From Blepharisma stoltei (taxonomy: Eukaryota > Ciliophora > Heterotrichea > Heterotrichida > Blepharismidae), in the NCBI GenBank assembly GCA_914767885.1, contig CAJZBQ010000057.1, forward strand, positions 1,071,346 to 1,135,345: a stretch of 64,000 nt of DNA, read 5' to 3'. Below the pieces are notes generated by a model. The model saw only the letters and a list, made by a program, of their open reading frames with translations. It was not told where the DNA came from and made no database searches. Shown here in pieces: positions 60,893 to 64,000 of the stretch. Every line of letters begins with the position of its first letter. Position 1 is the stretch's first letter. A program made the translations under genes and the position numbers.

Positions 60893-61457
60893 TTATACAT
60901 TTCTAAAAGATTGGAACAACTATTTTTGATTTTATCAAGGAAATAAGCCATTAAACATCAAGAATTGATGTAAATTTCTTTCAGTCAATAATAGTCCCTA
61001 TTTATTAATGTCCATTGAAAATAATAAATGTATTTAATTATAATAACTATCAATTATTAACTAAATTTTATATGTTTGAGTTTAATTTTGTCTTATATAT
61101 ATTGCCAAATTCAATACTTTCTTTAAATTTGTTTCATCCAAAAAACTAATAGCAATAAAATTATATCGGTTAATGCTGTAAATAATCCTATAAGTAATTG
61201 CTATCAATGTGATTTCTTCACATTTCATGTATAGATCCCTACAATTATATTTTGCAGCACAGGAAGTACTTGGATATCTGTATTTTCTAATTGGGAATTT
61301 TGAGAACTTTATTTTATAGCTGAAATGCCATGGTATTGGCGATACTTAATTAGTTCGCTTCATCTGCTAAAATTAATTTTCCTTTGACTCTAATTGTTTA
61401 TAGGAATTTTCCATTCAGCTTGCTATTTTTGACTAATCTTTTATAAAACATCTAAGG
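60893..61457. other. Subtelomeric AT-rich spacer
   Basis: 565 bp between the kelch gene start and the first telomere repeat. No ORF, no degenerate telomere units and no repeat family seen; the switch to telomere repeats is abrupt. Confidence 0.6.
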
Positions 61458-64000
61458 GTGTTAGGGTGTTAGGGTGTTAGGGTGTTAGGGTGTTAGGGTG
61501 TTAGGGTGTTAGGGTGTTAGGGTGTTAGGGTGTTAGGGTGTTAGGGTGTTAGGGTGTTAGGGTGTTAGGGTGTTAGGGTGTTAGGGTGTTAGGGTGTTAG
61601 GGTGTTAGGGTGTTAGGGTGTTAGGGTGTTAGGGTGTTAGGGTGTTAGGGTGTTAGGGTGTTAGGGTGTTAGGGTGTTAGGGTGTTAGGGTGTTAGGGTG
61701 TTAGGGTGTTAGGGTGTTAGGGTGTTAGGGTGTTAGGGTGTTAGGGTGTTAGGGTGTTAGGGTGTTAGGGTGTTAGGGTGTTAGGGTGTTAGGGTGTTAG
61801 GGTGTTAGGGTGTTAGGGTGTTAGGGTGTTAGGGTGTTAGGGTGTTAGGGTGTTAGGGTGTTAGGGTGTTAGGGTGTTAGGGTGTTAGGGTGTTAGGGTG
61901 TTAGGGTGTTAGGGTGTTAGGGTGTTAGGGTGTTAGGGTGTTAGGGTGTTAGGGTGTTAGGGTGTTAGGGTGTTAGGGTGTTAGGGTGTTAGGGTGTTAG
62001 GGTGTTAGGGTGTTAGGGTGTTAGGGTGTTAGGGTGTTAGGGTGTTAGGGTGTTAGGGTGTTAGGGTGTTAGGGTGTTAGGGTGTTAGGGTGTTAGGGTG
62101 TTAGGGTGTTAGGGTGTTAGGGTGTTAGGGTGTTAGGGTGTTAGGGTGTTAGGGTGTTAGGGTGTTAGGGTGTTAGGGTGTTAGGGTGTTAGGGTGTTAG
62201 GGTGTTAGGGTGTTAGGGTGTTAGGGTGTTAGGGTGTTAGGGTGTTAGGGTGGTGTTAGGGTGTTAGGGTGTTAGGGTGTTAGGGTGTTAGGGTGTTAGG
62301 GTGTTAGGGTGTTAGGGTGTTAGGGTGTTAGGGTGTTAGGGTGTTAGGGTGTTAGGGTGTTAGGGTGTTAGGGTGTTAGGGTGTTAGGGTGTTAGGGTGT
62401 TAGGGTGTTAGGGTGTTAGGGTGTTAGGGTGTTAGGGTGTTAGGGTGTTAGGGTGTTAGGGTGTTAGGGTGTTAGGGTGTTAGGGTGTTAGGGTGTTAGG
62501 GTGTTAGGGTGTTAGGGTGTTAGGGTGTTAGGGTGTTAGGGTGTTAGGGTGTTAGGGTGTTAGGGTGTTAGGGTGTTAGGGTGTTAGGGTGTTAGGGTGT
62601 TAGGGTGTTAGGGTGTTAGGGTGTTAGGGTGTTAGGGTGTTAGGGTGTTAGGGTGTTAGGGTGTTAGGGTGTTAGGGTGTTAGGGTGTTAGGGTGTTAGG
62701 GTGTTAGGGTGTTAGGGTGTTAGGGTGTTAGGGTGTTAGGGTGTTAGGGTGTTAGGGTGTTAGGGTGTTAGGGTGTTAGGGTGTTAGGGTGTTAGGGTGT
62801 TAGGGTGTTAGGGTGTTAGGGTGTTAGGGTGTTAGGGTGTTAGGGTGTTAGGGTGTTAGGGTGTTAGGGTGTTAGGGTGTTAGGGTGTTAGGGTGTTAGG
62901 GTGTTAGGGTGTTAGGGTGTTAGGGTGTTAGGGTGTTAGGGTGTTAGGGGTGTTAGGGTGTTAGGGTGTTAGGGTGTTAGGGTGTTAGGGTGTTAGGGTG
63001 TTAGGGTGTTAGGGTGTTAGGGTGTTAGGGTGTTAGGGTGTTAGGGTGTTAGGGTGTTAGGGTGTTAGGGTGTTAGGGTGTTAGGGTGTTAGGGTGTTAG
63101 GGTGTTAGGGTGTTAGGGTGTTAGGGTGTTAGGGTGTTTAGGGTGTTAGGGTGTTAGGGTGTTAGGGTGTTAGGGTGTTAGGGTGTTAGGGTGTTAGGGT
63201 GTTAGGGTGTTAGGGTGTTAGGGTGTTAGGGTGTTAGGGTGTTAGGGTGTTAGGGTGTTAGGGTGTTAGGGTGTTAGGGTGTTAGGGTGTTAGGGTGTTA
63301 GGGTGTTAGGGTGTTAGGGTGTTAGGGTGTTAGGGTGTTAGGGTGTTAGGGTGTTAGGGTGTTAGGGTGTTAGGGTGTTAGGGTGTTAGGGTGTTAGGGT
63401 GTTAGGGTGTTAGGGTGTTAGGGTGTTAGGGTGTTAGGGTGTTAGGGTGTTAGGGTGTTAGGGTGTTAGGGTGTTAGGGTGTTAGGGTGTTAGGGTGTTA
63501 GGGTGTTAGGGTGTTAGGGTGTTAGGGTGTTAGGGTGTTAGGGTGTTAGGGTGTTAGGGTGTTAGGGTGTTAGGGTGTTAGGGTGTTAGGGTGTTAGGGT
63601 GTTAGGGTGTTAGGGTGTTAGGGTGTTAGGGTGTTAGGGTGTTAGGGTGTTAGGGTGTTAGGGTGTTAGGGTGTTAGGGTGTTAGGGTGTTAGGGTGTTA
63701 GGGTGTTAGGGTGTTAGGGTGTTAGGGTGTTAGGGTGTTAGGGTGTTAGGGTGTTAGGGTGTTAGGGTGTTAGGGTGTTAGGGTGTTAGGGTGTTAGGGT
63801 GTTAGGGTGTTAGGGTGTTAGGGTGTTAGGGTGTTAGGGTGTTAGGGTGTTAGGGTGTTAGGGTGTTAGGGTGTTAGGGTGTTAGGGTGTTAGGGTGTTA
63901 GGGTGTTAGGGTGTTAGGGTGTTAGGGTGTTAGGGTGTTAGGGTGTTAGGGTGTTAGGGTGTTAGGGTGTTAGGGTGTTAGGGTGTTAGGGTGTTAGGGT
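61458..64000 (+). repeat. Telomere: TGTTAGGG tandem array
   Basis: At least 2.54 kb (about 318 units) of the 8-mer GGGTGTTA, running to the window edge with the G-rich strand 5' to 3' toward the end. Only three deviations are visible: an extra GGTG at about 62250, an extra G at about 62949, and an extra T at about 63138. The unit equals the CCCTAACA permutation known from heterotrichs including Blepharisma. Confidence 0.98.

Noticed and set aside
1-61457. Standard genetic code with many split genes
   Set aside because: UGA sits on conserved Trp in importin-alpha, SCOT, CK1, the K+ channel and the transporter; reading it as stop would truncate all of them.
1-61457. UAG/UAA as Gln (Tetrahymena-type code)
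   Set aside because: Recognised proteins end at UAA or UAG, and internal UAA/UAG fall in 15-nt introns or insertions.
61458-64000. Tandem array as CRISPR or minisatellite
   Set aside because: The 8-bp unit without spacers, at the sequence end, is a telomere.

Overview
Organism. The right end is an uninterrupted telomere of the 8-mer TGTTAGGG (61458-64000). In-frame UGA falls on invariant tryptophans (importin-alpha ARM repeats, SCOT, the CLWH motif of a MULE transposase), while UAA and UAG remain stops. Introns are 15-16 nt. Together these point to a heterotrich ciliate of the Blepharisma type. About 20 clear protein genes fill 60 kb, often only a few bases apart.

State of the DNA. The window reads as unprocessed germline (micronuclear) DNA, or an assembly that retains internal eliminated sequences (IESs), rather than clean macronuclear DNA. 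Nearly every long gene is broken by one or more insertions. In at least 20 cases I could join the flanks by hand: removing the insertion down to one copy of a short direct repeat restores the frame of a recognisable protein. Insertion classes: (a) a 3.9-kb Mutator-like (MULE) transposon with 703-bp terminal inverted repeats and a 9-bp target duplication, inside a glutamate-receptor gene; (b) eleven GC-rich, SINE-like elements (0.2-0.7 kb) with 9-18-bp target duplications, most inside coding sequence; (c) about twelve MITE-like elements beginning CTCCC/CTTCC with 3-bp TNA duplications; (d) palindromic TA-bounded elements, two of them near-identical 86-bp twins; (e) a 938-bp element with long inverted repeats; (f) short AT-rich TA insertions. 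Some are nested.

Layout. 0.6-12.2 kb: Cys-rich secreted protein, glutamate-receptor-like channel with the MULE, mitochondrial helical-repeat protein, coiled-coil protein. 12.2-20 kb: DYRK-type kinase, SCOT, Aurora kinase, a small Ragulator-like protein, casein kinase 1. 20-28.2 kb: coiled-coil protein, ribosomal protein uS2/RPSA, importin-alpha, a myristoylated PPxY protein, a hypothetical protein and an FTP-motif protein. 28.2-39.8 kb: RIIa-domain protein, DUF229 sulfatase-like protein, START protein, Cys/coiled-coil protein, SK-type K+ channel, four-TM protein. 39.8-45 kb: a TRP-like channel with two decayed or truncated copies and a 174-bp satellite. 45-61 kb: WD40 protein, B-box protein, amino-acid transporter, DEAD-box helicase, membrane protein and kelch-like protein. 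The telomere follows.

The genes form no obvious pathway. What ties the window together is the insertion load and the implied requirement for precise excision before expression. All joins were done by eye. Exact TA-versus-TNA cut positions, classification of the repeat families, and the germline assignment are inferences.
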